The notes: generated by a model from the sequence alone, not told the origin. A stretch of DNA of 64,000 nt from Marinilabiliaceae bacterium JC017 (GCA_004296775.1 RHGE01000016.1:27828-91827); one strand, 5' to 3'; positions 35,285-45,097 are shown, counted from the stretch's first letter. A program made the numbers and translations.

Positions 35285-36783
35285 TAACGAGGATTAGGAG
35301 TAAGGCCACTGGCGATGGCCTGAGAAGGAATCTGCAATACCTTTCTTAAGTCATCTGCGGGGAGTACAAACTCTTCGCCTTCCTGGGTTTTATGCACCAC
35401 TTGCATATGGAAGCGGCGAATGTCGAACCACCGAATTCCTTCGTGTACAAATTCCCGACGTCTCAAATCAAGAATGTATCGGATCACATCCAGTTGTTCA
35501 TCTTCAACGGTATAAAATGGGTAAAGTGGAAAGTTGTTGTTTTTACACTCCTCGCTCTCATAAATATCTTTGAGATACTGCTCTGTAATGATTGGGCTAT
35601 CATACTTTTTTACCCGTTTACTCCGAAAGACTTCTAAATCGGCAAAAGCCTTGGTATTGTCTTTCTTCATGGCATAGGCTTCAGCCCGGTTTAACAACAC
35701 CTCTTCAGCTGTAAACAGCGGTGCCATTAACATCCCAATGTACATATTGGCATTAACGCCCCCAAGTCGCTTTTTATACTGATTGAACTTGGGCACATGA
35801 TACATCGTTTCATATCCTGCCACGCGGTAGGAAAATTCAAACGGAGAGCCAAATGTTGGAAACAGTTCATCTTTGATATCAGAATATAAGCTGTAGCGAT
35901 ACACGATATAGCCTTGCTGCCAGATAGCCTCCGCACTTGCCAGCAACAAATTGGCCGGCTCTTCGGAACTGTTGTAACGGGCCTTCAATTCATCGTAGGT
36001 TAAATTCAGGTATGAACCATTCCAATCCCTGAGCATTTTAACCGGATCGGTACCTAAAGCTATATTAGCATGCTCAATCACCTTATCCCAATTACCCATA
36101 AAAAGATAAAAACGAGCCGCAAAAGCATTTGCCGAAGTTTTGGTAAAATGATATTTAGGAACCGTATACACCTCATCCTTGATCAACTTAATCCCTTCTA
36201 CAATATCTGCTTCCAGCTTTTTGTATATCGTCCCAACGGTTTCTCTCTTATAATTCTTGAATACCGTTTTCTCCGATTCTGTCACATAAGGCACACCAAG
36301 GTCAGAATCAGCTGTGACCGGATCATACGGCTTGGCAAAGAGGTTAACCAGCATAAAGTGGGCATAAGCCCTTGCCACCAATGCCTCTCCTTTTTGTGCC
36401 GCATAATCTTCGGGATTAGTAACACTTTCTATGGCTTCCAGGGCATGGTTGGCATGCGCAATGGCACTGTAGCAAGCATTCCAATAATAAATAGGAGTCC
36501 CGTCAGCTTGTGTTGTATGATCTTTCCAGAAATAAGCTTCTGTATTTTCCAGCTGCGTTTGCACATAGTCTCCCTTTCCCTTTTCACTGACGTTATCACT
36601 CATCACTTCCGTAAACTGGTAATAAGCAGCATCAGGGTAAGCCGAAACTAACAGCTCGCTAACAGCTTCAGGCGAATCAAGCGTTGTGCGGTTATCAGGC
36701 AGTGTATCCAGATAATCCTCACATGAGCACAAACCAGTGGCAATGGCGGTTAAGCTCAATATATATTTCATCATATTTTTCAT
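35284..36783 (-). CDS. SusD/RagB family nutrient-binding outer-membrane lipoprotein
   Basis: This 499-aa protein has a lipoprotein signal (TAIATGLCSCEDYLD), the typical SusD N-terminus (TLPDNRTTLDSPEAVSELL), TPR-like helices (AQKGEALVARAYAHFMLVNLFAKPYDP) and the C-terminal DVIRYILDLRRREFVHEGIRWFDIRRF motif. SusD lids the SusC channel and captures substrate at the surface. It is co-transcribed with susC (about 100 bases upstream) and with the metallohydrolase and DUF4302 genes. The substrate is not evident; the peptidase next door hints at peptide or glycopeptide rather than a plain polysaccharide. Confidence 0.92.
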   Translation of the reverse strand: MKNMMKYILSLTAIATGLCSCEDYLDTLPDNRTTLDSPEAVSELLVSAYPDAAYYQFTEVMSDNVSEKGKGDYVQTQLENTEAYFWKDHTTQADGTPIYYWNACYSAIAHANHALEAIESVTNPEDYAAQKGEALVARAYAHFMLVNLFAKPYDPVTADSDLGVPYVTESEKTVFKNYKRETVGTIYKKLEADIVEGIKLIKDEVYTVPKYHFTKTSANAFAARFYLFMGNWDKVIEHANIALGTDPVKMLRDWNGSYLNLTYDELKARYNSSEEPANLLLASAEAIWQQGYIVYRYSLYSDIKDELFPTFGSPFEFSYRVAGYETMYHVPKFNQYKKRLGGVNANMYIGMLMAPLFTAEEVLLNRAEAYAMKKDNTKAFADLEVFRSKRVKKYDSPIITEQYLKDIYESEECKNNNFPLYPFYTVEDEQLDVIRYILDLRRREFVHEGIRWFDIRRFHMQVVHKTQEGEEFVLPADDLRKVLQIPSQAIASGLTPNPR

Positions 36784-36882
36784 ATGTCCAGATTTGTTAT
36801 TAGTGTTACATGAAATTCACCAACCTTACTTTTCCTCTGTATGAGAACAATTCGATTCCGGTTCGTTCCATGGTCATCGTTT

Positions 36883-39800
36883 TTAGATTCCAAACTTAAG
36901 AGTGAAAGTAAATTGACGGGGTACCGGCATTGCCACACCACCAGCGCCAAAAAACTCCGGATCCTGTCCCTGTAGCTTATCATCGGAATAAAGCAAAAAC
37001 AGATTGGTCGCCTGCAATTTAAACTGCATTGAACTTAACTTCATCTGCTCCAAGATAGTCTTAGGAAGTGAATAGGCTAGCGAAACCTCCTTTAAACGCA
37101 CAAAGGAACCATCGGCAATACGATCTGTCGACCGGTTATAGGCACTGTAAGTTTTCCTGTACTCAGCATCGTATTGACGCTTACTCAAGATGGTAGGAAT
37201 ATTTGTTTTGGCTTCATCCCCCGTCATGCTCCAACGGTCGAAAAACTCCTTAGGCATGGCATCCAGGTCAGTGTAGTAGGCTTTAAACGAAGGATACAAA
37301 CGTATTTTATTCCCCCACTGATAAGACACAAACACATTTAGTTTCCAATTCTTATACTTCACCACATTGGATAATCCTCCTGTAACTTTCGGGTCAATTG
37401 ATCCTTCATATTTCAGAAAATCCACATCCTCCGACTGGAAATTAACGTCAGTAGAAGTAACCTCTCCTTTATCATTGGTAAAGGTTGGTATTCCGTCTTT
37501 ATCAAGTCCTTCAAACGGAATAGAAAACAGTCCTCTCACCGGGTAACCTTCCAGTGCTCCACCCGATTGCTTCACCAGGTCATAAACCATTGGATTTGAT
37601 TTCAGGTTGGTGATTTCATTTTCATTGTAAGCAAACGTCAGGTTGGTATTCCAGGATAAATCAGACTTTACAATATTTTTTGTTCCCAAGGTAAATTCAA
37701 TACCATGCGATTTCATATTGGCATAGTTGGCAAACTTCCAATACTCACCACCAATACCAGAGGTACGTACATAACCAATCAGGTCGAAACCATCGCGCTG
37801 GTAGGCATCCAATGATAAGCTGATGCGGTTTTTGAATAATCCCAAGTCAATACCCACATTGGTTTCGTATTGCTTTTCCCAGGTTAATTCACTGTTTTCG
37901 AGCGAACGGATATACATCTGTGACTCCTTCTCCGAGGTATATGGACGGTCGGCCACCATATTCATCAGCACCAGGGTGGAGTTATTAGCAGCACCCATAC
38001 TGGCAGTCAATCCATATGTTGCTCTTAAAGTCAGGTGGGAAATAACATTTGAATTTTTAAGGAACTCCTCGCCATGCGCATTCCACGAACCACTCACATT
38101 CCAGGTAGGTAACCAACGGGCACTACGGGCTTTACCCAGACGGTTTGAGCCGTCGTAGCGATAAGTTCCGTTAACAGTGTATTTACCCATGTAAGAATAA
38201 CTGGCAGTACCAAAATAGGCCAGGAACCGGTCATAGAATTCACCCATACCATAATAGTTGTATCCCCCTTGTATTTGTTGCTTCAGGAAGCGGTAATCGA
38301 TAAACGGCACACCACCACGATCCCACTGATAGCCTACGCCATCAAAACTGCTATCTTGCCTGTCGGCATACTTTAGTTCCTGTCCCCCCATACAATTCAC
38401 AATGTGAGTATCATTAAAGGTATGGTTCCAGTTTATAGTATTTCTCAAATAGTAGTTTAACAGCCTGTTGTCGGTACGATTATAGAAACCGCCACGAGGC
38501 AAAACCACCTCCGGCAAAGCATCCGGGTTATCAATGTCACGGTACAGGAAGTTATTCCATTTAGCCACCTGCGAATCGTCAGCTGCCCGATAGGCCATGG
38601 CCATGTTAGAGTTCTCACGAATTTTATGTTCTTGTGTCGACTTCACATAGCGAATCGATCCCACAAAATTAAAGTCCAACCCTTTAGCAAGCTTATAATT
38701 CAAATTGGCTTGCAGGTTAAGGTCCAACACATCCAAATCAATGTAGTTATTATCCAACTCATTAATAATGTTGAATGGTGCATAGTTCATCCTGAAATAC
38801 TCCAGGTCTCCATTTTCATCATAAGGACGCAATGCTCTGGAAGTATTCAAGGCATAACTGAACGGGTTCACATCGAAGTTACGGTCGTAGGTACCTTCCA
38901 CTTTGTTGGTCACCCTTTTCATTGTTCCAGGTGCCTTTTGCTGCCTGAACGATCCCATTGAACTTAAACCAATCGATAATCTTTCAGTTAAATCCACATT
39001 GGCCTTCATGTTGGTGGTATAACGGTTCACCTTATCGGCCAATGTCCATCCTTTATCATTGTATACACTGGTTGAGAAGTAAAACTTGGCTTTATCCGTA
39101 CCTCCCGAAATACTTACGGCATGATTTTGAATAATGGTATTGCGAAACAATACATCGAACCAATCGGTATTGGCCATTTCATATTGTTGCAAATATTTAG
39201 CCCTGGCTTCGGGTGTATTTGCCAATCCAAATTGGCCCGACTCCAGGTTATAGGTATTAATCAGATCGTACATTTTCTTATAGATGCCACCATTTTGCTT
39301 CCTGGTGATATCCGCCTGATTCAGCCATCCCTTTCGCTCCAGCTCGCGATAGACTGACATCTGATCTTTGGAGTTCATGATGTTAAAATCATTGTAGGTG
39401 GGCTTCATCCGCATGGTAAATTCGCCGGAATAATTCACGCGGGTAGAGCCTGCCTTACCTTTTTTAGTGGTAATCACAATCACTCCATTCATGGCACGGG
39501 CACCATACAACGCCGTGGCTGAAGCATCCTTCAGTATTTGGAAATTCTCAATATCATTGGCATTCAAACCTGCTACGGCCGAACTGATAAGGGTAGCGGC
39601 ATCCCCGGAAGAAAGATCATCGGGAGACACATCAACAATATCTTCTAATACCACCCCATCAACGACCCACAAAGGCTTCTGGTCGCCATAGATCGATGAT
39701 GAACCACGCACACGGATCTTAGGAGCAGCACCAAATGTACCCGATACATTCTGCACCGATACCCCGGCAGCTTTTCCTTCCAGCATACGGCCCACATCGG

Positions 39801-40533
39801 CAATACCATCCACCTTGGCCTCTTCGGCATTCACCTTGGCAGCGGCTCCGGTAAACAGGCGTCGGTCGATACGCTGGTATCCTGTTGTTACCACTATCTC
39901 TTCAATCTGTTCAGCATTAGATTCAAGGGTCACCTTCAACTCTTTCTGATCAGTTACAAATACTTCCTGGTTGTTCATTCCAATAAATGAAAAGACCAGC
40001 GTTACTTTTTTATCGGCAGGTATCTTTAAGGAATATTCCCCATCAAAGCCGGTAGCTGTTCCGGTAGTAGTCCCTTTAATAATTACCGACACTCCGGGTA
40101 ATGGCAGGCCTTGATCATCATAGACAAAACCTTTAATAATTCTTTCCTGCGCCTGTTGGGCATCGGTTTTTATTTCTGCTTTTCGAAGAATAACAGCATC
40201 GTTTTTAAACTCATACTCTAATCCTGTCTCTTCCAGGCACTTTTTTAGCACCTCTTTGACATCTTCATCTACTGCTTCAATTTGCAAACCCGTAACATCT
40301 TCTACATCATTAGTACTGTAAAGAAATACTACCCCGGTTTGCTCATGAATCTTCCACAAGACCTCTTCCAAATTCACTTTATTCAATTTTAAAGTCACTT
40401 TAGAGTCTTGTGCCAGCGTATTAGCAGTAACGCTAATAGTCCCCACAATCAAAAAAACAGTCAATAGCTTCATGACTCGTAACAGCTTAATTAACCTCCG
40501 GGATCGGAGATTAAGATTCCTAATTTTTCTCAT
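36883..40533 (-). CDS. SusC/RagA TonB-dependent receptor with STN signalling domain
   Basis: From the ATG at 40533 the protein is 1216 aa. It has a signal peptide region, an STN domain (VTLKLNKVNLEEVLWKIHEQTG...), a carboxypeptidase-regulatory beta-sandwich (IKGFVYDDQGLPLPGVSVIIKG), a TonB-box-like EEIVVTTGYQ, the plug (GMLEGKAAGVSVQ-like region, ATALYGARAMNGVIVITTKKG) and a 22-strand barrel ending FTFTLKFGI. The STN domain signals to the FecR-type anti-sigma encoded upstream, so the locus is induced by its own substrate. The start at 40533 is preferred because the duplicated leader at 40534-40618 ends right there and its second copy is followed by a similar ATG-gga-aaa sequence. Confidence 0.92.
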   Translation of the reverse strand: MRKIRNLNLRSRRLIKLLRVMKLLTVFLIVGTISVTANTLAQDSKVTLKLNKVNLEEVLWKIHEQTGVVFLYSTNDVEDVTGLQIEAVDEDVKEVLKKCLEETGLEYEFKNDAVILRKAEIKTDAQQAQERIIKGFVYDDQGLPLPGVSVIIKGTTTGTATGFDGEYSLKIPADKKVTLVFSFIGMNNQEVFVTDQKELKVTLESNAEQIEEIVVTTGYQRIDRRLFTGAAAKVNAEEAKVDGIADVGRMLEGKAAGVSVQNVSGTFGAAPKIRVRGSSSIYGDQKPLWVVDGVVLEDIVDVSPDDLSSGDAATLISSAVAGLNANDIENFQILKDASATALYGARAMNGVIVITTKKGKAGSTRVNYSGEFTMRMKPTYNDFNIMNSKDQMSVYRELERKGWLNQADITRKQNGGIYKKMYDLINTYNLESGQFGLANTPEARAKYLQQYEMANTDWFDVLFRNTIIQNHAVSISGGTDKAKFYFSTSVYNDKGWTLADKVNRYTTNMKANVDLTERLSIGLSSMGSFRQQKAPGTMKRVTNKVEGTYDRNFDVNPFSYALNTSRALRPYDENGDLEYFRMNYAPFNIINELDNNYIDLDVLDLNLQANLNYKLAKGLDFNFVGSIRYVKSTQEHKIRENSNMAMAYRAADDSQVAKWNNFLYRDIDNPDALPEVVLPRGGFYNRTDNRLLNYYLRNTINWNHTFNDTHIVNCMGGQELKYADRQDSSFDGVGYQWDRGGVPFIDYRFLKQQIQGGYNYYGMGEFYDRFLAYFGTASYSYMGKYTVNGTYRYDGSNRLGKARSARWLPTWNVSGSWNAHGEEFLKNSNVISHLTLRATYGLTASMGAANNSTLVLMNMVADRPYTSEKESQMYIRSLENSELTWEKQYETNVGIDLGLFKNRISLSLDAYQRDGFDLIGYVRTSGIGGEYWKFANYANMKSHGIEFTLGTKNIVKSDLSWNTNLTFAYNENEITNLKSNPMVYDLVKQSGGALEGYPVRGLFSIPFEGLDKDGIPTFTNDKGEVTSTDVNFQSEDVDFLKYEGSIDPKVTGGLSNVVKYKNWKLNVFVSYQWGNKIRLYPSFKAYYTDLDAMPKEFFDRWSMTGDEAKTNIPTILSKRQYDAEYRKTYSAYNRSTDRIADGSFVRLKEVSLAYSLPKTILEQMKLSSMQFKLQATNLFLLYSDDKLQGQDPEFFGAGGVAMPVPRQFTFTLKFGI

Positions 40534-40618
40534 ACATTTGAATTGATTACAGTTATTAAACTTCATTTCTGTAACAGCAGAAATGGTCAGTCAATCAGAA
40601 GATGTACCACCATCTTCT
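40531..40618 (-). repeat. susC leader repeat, proximal copy with two hairpins
   Basis: This 88-bp stretch directly precedes the susC start and is repeated at 40703-40790. It holds two perfect inverted repeats: CATTTCTG-taacag-CAGAAATG and AGAAGATG-taccac-CATCTTCT. On the leftward transcript both would fold as 8-bp hairpins with 6-base loops. Confidence 0.8.
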
Positions 40619-40702
40619 AATCAAATTTCGTAGATCAGTTTTAAATCTTACTAATGCCCTAACGAACTGTCAGGATTAGAATTTGCAATTCATTGTTTTT
40701 CC

Positions 40703-40790
40703 CATAAATTTGTATCGATTACAGTTATTAAACCTCATTTCTGTAACAGCAGAAATGTTTAATCATTCAGGAGATGTACCACCATCTCCT
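40703..40790 (-). repeat. susC leader repeat, distal copy
   Basis: This copy aligns with 40531-40618 over its whole length. The first hairpin is unchanged. The second reads AGGAGATG-taccac-CATCTCCT, where two A-T pairs of the proximal copy became G-C on both arms, so pairing is kept. The copy continues into ATG GGA AAA ACA ATG..., a nine-codon frame that parallels the start of susC. It begins four bases after the FecR stop. Confidence 0.8.
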
Positions 40791-40793
40791 GTT

Positions 40794-41975
40794 TTATTTT
40801 TCGTAAAACACTATACTATTCTCTTTAACCCGCACCTCTACTTTGTTAGTGAGCGCTAACATATCCAGCAAAGATTCAATGCCATCTTCCCTGTTTAAGT
40901 GCCCGCCAAACCGCATCTCTTTTACCGCCGGATTCATATAAAACACCTTAATATCATACCAACGACTGAGTGCCACCATGATATCTTCGAGTCTTTGATC
41001 CCTGAACAAATAAACTCCTTTTACCCAAGATGTGTAAAGATTAACATCTACCTCCCACTTGGTAATATCACCAGCCTCCTCATCAATAATGGCCTGTTCG
41101 CCAGGCTTAAGCAAAATGGATTTGTTTTGCGTTCCGGCGCTTACATTAACTTTACCCTCCACCAGGGTGGTAACCTTTTCTTCGCCCTTGTAGGCTTTCA
41201 CATTAAAAGAGGTTCCCAACACTTGTACTTGCACTCCGTTAGTTTTCACCACAAAAGGCATCGCTTCATTCTTTGTCACTTCAAAAAATGCTTCTCCTTC
41301 CAACTCAACCTGGCGTGTAGCAGCAGTAAATTGTACGGGATACTTTAAGCGCGTCATGGAATTTAAATACACCACCGTTCCATCAGCCAGCTGCACCCGA
41401 TAGTCTGCTCCTTTGGGCACTTCAATGGTATTGATTAAGGATTCCTCCTTTTTTGAATCAGTATCGGCCTGATAAGCCAACATTTTATCCTGGGGTTTAA
41501 TGAGCGTCCCTCCCTCTTCCAGGATGCTGTCTGATTCAATTTCATCGACTACCACAACTTGTCCATCGGCTAAATGCAATTGCACTTTGGGCTGACTTAC
41601 CTCTTCATCCTGAACTGTCACAACCGGCTGTTGCTCTTTTTTATGACCACCCCAATAGTATATCGCAATTCCTAACGTTAAAGGGATAAGTATTACGGCT
41701 GCATATTGTAACACTTTCCGGCCTATGCTGATCAACTTGCTTTCAGGAAGGCTGGTTTTGAAATTGGCCCAGTCAGCTTTTTCTGCTGAAGAGGCATAAC
41801 GGGTTTGCCACTCTTCATAGCGATCGGCATTTTTTAACCGCTCGTAAATTTGTCGATTGGCGGCGTCCTCCTGAATCCACTGATTCAAGTATTCAATTTC
41901 AGAGGAAGTGATGTCACCACAACACTCTTTAGCTATTAATTCTGATATTTTTATTATTTGAGAAATATCTTCCAT
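40794..41975 (-). CDS. FecR-family anti-sigma factor
   Basis: This 393-aa protein has an N-terminal cytosolic domain (IKISELIAKECCGDITSSEIEYLNQWIQEDA), a single membrane helix near residues 88-107 (AAVILIPLTLGIAIYYW) and a periplasmic FecR domain with NTIEVPKGADYRVQLADGTVVYLNS, LEGEAFFEVTKNEAMPFVV and VQVLGTSFNVKAYKGE. DUF4974 at the C-terminus has LEDIMVALSRWYDIKVFY. It would hold the adjacent ECF sigma factor inactive until the SusC STN domain signals substrate. It is about 240 bases downstream of the sigma gene, and the duplicated leader lies between it and susC. Confidence 0.92.
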   Translation of the reverse strand: MEDISQIIKISELIAKECCGDITSSEIEYLNQWIQEDAANRQIYERLKNADRYEEWQTRYASSAEKADWANFKTSLPESKLISIGRKVLQYAAVILIPLTLGIAIYYWGGHKKEQQPVVTVQDEEVSQPKVQLHLADGQVVVVDEIESDSILEEGGTLIKPQDKMLAYQADTDSKKEESLINTIEVPKGADYRVQLADGTVVYLNSMTRLKYPVQFTAATRQVELEGEAFFEVTKNEAMPFVVKTNGVQVQVLGTSFNVKAYKGEEKVTTLVEGKVNVSAGTQNKSILLKPGEQAIIDEEAGDITKWEVDVNLYTSWVKGVYLFRDQRLEDIMVALSRWYDIKVFYMNPAVKEMRFGGHLNREDGIESLLDMLALTNKVEVRVKENSIVFYEK

Positions 41976-42216
41976 CTCTACCTGAAAAAGTTTCCCCTAA
42001 AACAACTCAGAAATAAAAGTGGGTGGGTTTGATTTTAGTTTTTTTAATTTTTTTTCACATCCACCATCAAAAAGAAAGAAACTATTCCTTTTAAGACAAA
42101 CGCCCTACATCTCTTTTTATCCTATTTCTCAACGACTAAAAAACATAGCACCACGCCCCATTTAGACTAATGACTCAACAACAAGAAAATTCTGAAAAAA
42201 CATTAACTGGCAGGAT

Positions 42217-42738
42217 CTACAACAGAGAGAAAACAAGAATTAATAACAAAAAAAGGCTCCGCTTTTTCAAATGGACACGTAATAATTTAATTGCATTGGC
42301 CTTTACCGATTTCACTGTATTTACTGAGATATCTAATCGCAAAGCTATCTCAGGATTCTTTAAGCCGGCAAGACTTAATTTAATTATTCGCTTACCTTGC
42401 TTAGGTAATTCACCGATAGCAGCATGAATCAACTGATAAGTTTCCTGTTCGATGATTTGATCCCTAAAAAACACCTCCGATTCAAGCACCTGACTATTAT
42501 AAGCCTGTTTTACCCTGGAGTGTTTCAAATGATTTAAACAGTTATTTCGGGTAACGGTATATAAAAAACTCTTAATGGCCTTTTCATTATTGAAAGTAAG
42601 CCGCTTCTTCCATAATTCAATAATAGCTTCTTGCACCATATCACTTGCCACAAGAGAATCCGTTACAAAACTCTCGGCAAATAGACACAACCCTGGATGG
42701 TATTTCTCAAAAATCTCTTTGAATTGTTCGCGGGTCAT
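42217..42738 (-). CDS. FecI-type ECF sigma factor of the SusCD operon
   Basis: The protein has sigma region 2 (FEKYHPGLCLFAESFVTDSLVASDMVQEAIIELWKKRLTF and IKSFLYTVTRNNCLNHLKHSR) and region 4 (LPKQGKRIIKLSLAGLKNPEIALRLDISVNTVKSVKANAIKLL), as in the Bacteroidales family-1 ECF factors. The ATG at 42738 (173 aa) is preferred over an upstream ATG at 42780, because a TATATTTG -7 box lies at 42778-42785 and transcription would start after the upstream ATG. It should activate the susC-susD operon when released by the FecR protein. Confidence 0.9.
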   Translation of the reverse strand: MTREQFKEIFEKYHPGLCLFAESFVTDSLVASDMVQEAIIELWKKRLTFNNEKAIKSFLYTVTRNNCLNHLKHSRVKQAYNSQVLESEVFFRDQIIEQETYQLIHAAIGELPKQGKRIIKLSLAGLKNPEIALRLDISVNTVKSVKANAIKLLRVHLKKRSLFLLLILVFSLL

Positions 42739-42777
42739 TAAATTTTCTTCTGATGATAAGGTACCTGTTCTTCGGCT

Positions 42778-42785
42778 CAAATATA
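42778..42785 (-). promoter_or_regulatory. -7 box of the FecI-type sigma gene
   Basis: The minus strand reads TATATTTG, matching the Bacteroidota TAnnTTTG -7 element, about 40 bases before the chosen start codon. No clear TTTG -33 box is present. The rest of the divergent gap up to 43083 is AT-rich with no other recognised feature. Confidence 0.5.
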
Positions 42786-43113
42786 AATATTTTTCACTTG
42801 ATTATTCTACTTTACTATTTTCATTCCAAATCACCCTTCAATCTATTACTAAAAAGCAACCCCCAAATAAAAATGCATAATAGCAACATTAAAACAATTA
42901 AATATGGAAGCCAAAAAATCCAAACAACTCAAACTACTAATCAACACAACACTGCCTCTTCCCCCTCCTATTCTACATTAATTACCTGTTTTTAGTTAAA
43001 ATCTTTCATCCGAATGAGCCATGAATGAAAGGATATTTCTATTTTTACAAGCCGTTTAATGACATTCGTCAGTCATTCGCCTGATGGAAGTCAAATATAA
43101 TATCACGCACAAC

Positions 43114-44337
43114 ATGAGTAAAAACAAAGAGATTATCCTTCTAAATATCTCCGGAGAAGACAAGCCGGGCCTCACAGCTTCATTAACTGAAATATTATCA
43201 CAGAACGATGTAAATATCCTGGATATCGGTCAGGCTGTTATCCATGATGACCTGGGGCTGGGTATTTTATTTGAAGTACCGGAACATGCCGAGTCATCCC
43301 CCATTCTTAAAGACCTTCTTTTTAAAGCCTATGAACTGGGCGTGAATGTTAAATTCACCCCCATCACCAAGGCTAAATACGATGAATGGGTCAGCCACCA
43401 GGGCAAGAACCGCTACATTGTTACCTTGCTTTCCAAAACTTTGTCGGCCTCTCAATTAGCCAAGGTGACTAACATTATTTCGGATCAGAAACTCAACATT
43501 GACTACATCACCCGCTTGAGCGGTCGATTACCACTTGACAAGGCGAGCAAGGACAATAAATCAGTAGTTGAGTTTTCGGTGCGGGGAACACCACTGAATG
43601 CAGAAAAGATGAAGCGGGATTTTATCTCGGTATCTCGCGAGATTGGCATTGACATCGCCTTCCAGGAGGATAACATCTTCCGGCGCAACCGGCGACTGGT
43701 CTGTTTTGATATGGACAGCACCCTGATCCAGACCGAAGTGATTGATGAGTTGGCCGAAAAAGCCGGTGTGGGTGATAAAGTCAAAGAGATTACCGAAGCG
43801 GCCATGCGCGGGGAGATTGATTTCAAGGAGAGTTTCATCCAGCGAGTAGCTTTACTTAAAGGACTCGATGAAAAGGTGATGAAGGATATCGCCGAGAACC
43901 TGCCCCTGACAGAAGGCAGCGAGCGGCTGATTAAAACCCTGAAGAAATATGGCTACAAAACGGCTATCCTCTCCGGTGGCTTCACCTATTTTGGCAACTA
44001 CCTAAAAGGAAAACTGGGCGTGGATTATGTGTTTGCCAATGATCTGGAGATAAAAGACGGTAAACTGACCGGACGTCACGAAGGTGAAATAGTGGATGGG
44101 GCTAAGAAGGCAGAACTTTTGAAATTACTGGCCTTTAAAGAGGATATTCACCTCAACCAGGTAATTGCCGTAGGGGATGGCTCCAACGACCTGCCCATGC
44201 TGCACCTGGCAGGACTAGGTATTGCTTTTCATGCCAAACCTAAAGTGAAGGCCTCGGCCAAACATGCCATCTCTACCATTGGCCTGGATGCTATCCTGTA
44301 TTTATTGGGATTCAGAGACCGGGAGATAAACCTATAA
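43114..44337 (+). CDS. serB: Phosphoserine phosphatase with N-terminal ACT domains
   Basis: The 407-aa protein dephosphorylates phosphoserine, the last step of serine synthesis. Two ACT-like domains occupy about residues 5-170 (IILLNISGEDKPGLTASLTE; NRYIVTLLSKTLSASQLAKV). The HAD phosphatase domain follows, with motif I CFDMDSTLIQTE (Asp199, Asp201), motif II ILSGGFTYF, Lys in VKASAKHA-like segments and motif III VGDGSNDLPML. An in-frame ATG ten codons upstream (43084) exists, but MSKNKEIILLNISG aligns better with the usual start. It is a single-gene unit with its own terminator; serine or another ligand may act through the ACT domains. Confidence 0.92.
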   Translation: MSKNKEIILLNISGEDKPGLTASLTEILSQNDVNILDIGQAVIHDDLGLGILFEVPEHAESSPILKDLLFKAYELGVNVKFTPITKAKYDEWVSHQGKNRYIVTLLSKTLSASQLAKVTNIISDQKLNIDYITRLSGRLPLDKASKDNKSVVEFSVRGTPLNAEKMKRDFISVSREIGIDIAFQEDNIFRRNRRLVCFDMDSTLIQTEVIDELAEKAGVGDKVKEITEAAMRGEIDFKESFIQRVALLKGLDEKVMKDIAENLPLTEGSERLIKTLKKYGYKTAILSGGFTYFGNYLKGKLGVDYVFANDLEIKDGKLTGRHEGEIVDGAKKAELLKLLAFKEDIHLNQVIAVGDGSNDLPMLHLAGLGIAFHAKPKVKASAKHAISTIGLDAILYLLGFRDREINL

Positions 44338-44397
44338 AAGAATACTCATAACATAAGACGAATAGTGCTTTATATCACAGTTCACTAGACCAGGCAG

Positions 44398-44431
44398 GTG
44401 GCTACTTTTTTAGTAGCCACTTGTTGTTTTT
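44398..44431 (+). terminator. Intrinsic terminator after serB
   Basis: GTGGCTACT and AGTAGCCAC form a perfect 9-bp stem with a T-rich loop (44398-44420), followed by ttgttgttttt. Confidence 0.88.
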
Positions 44432-44479
44432 AGAGGAATATATAAATCAGGTAGTCCATTAATAACCTATTGTATCGAA

Positions 44480-44870
44480 TTGTGAGAATAGCTGCCGGAT
44501 GCCGGAGGTATCCCATGTTTATAAAAGGACGTGGAGTTTATGAGTCCGACGCCAGATGGTGTCGAATATGAATGTCTACTAAAATATTTGCCTGTTGGGA
44601 TTGGGAAATGAAGGTTAACCTGAACCCCACAAACCATGAGAGGCCCTGCGGCAGGGGGCGCAGTGGTAGCTGGTGGCCGGCGGGGCTGATGTGGCGTTAG
44701 CGGGCGGAGGCGACGAAGGAGCCCACGCACCGCTTCACGCCACACAGCCCCGCCGGCTGCCACTACAAACGGAGCACCCGCCCGGCCGCCCTCATAAAAA
44801 GGATGCAGGAACGACATTTGGTGAGATTTAGCCACCCGAATTTCACCGATGGCCTAAAACGTAAGTATTT
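44480..44870. repeat. GC-rich compound palindrome in intergenic DNA
   Basis: At 44630-44800 the base composition jumps to strongly GC-rich. CCGGCGGGGCTG (44677-44688) is exactly complementary to 44745-44756, and inside it TGGCGT (44692-44697) pairs with ACGCCA (44737-44742), giving a long hairpin around a ~40-base head. Outer arms near gtagctggtgg and ccactac extend it imperfectly. The left flank (44490-44530) has ccggatgccggaggtatcc-like text followed by tttataaa. A 122-residue minus-strand frame spans it but looks like low-complexity Ala/Pro/Arg noise. Function unknown. Confidence 0.6.
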
Positions 44871-45097
44871 AGCCCCATAGAAACACCTTAATTTTGTAAA
44901 ATAACAAGATCACTATCGGCCCTGCCAAGTCCTTTGGTATTTTATGCGCGACTCAAAAAAAATACATTCTTCCTAACCTCATGACTTCCTTTACTCCGTC
45001 CATAATATGGAAGGTTTTCAACAATGGGATGTTTATAAAATCATGAAGAACGATGAGACGAAAACCATAAAATGGTTCTAATTTAGCCGCAGAAATT

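Noticed and set aside
44467..44835. 122-codon minus-strand frame over the GC-rich palindrome
   Set aside because: The product is Ala/Pro/Arg-rich noise that follows the GC composition, and the frame crosses the palindrome arms.
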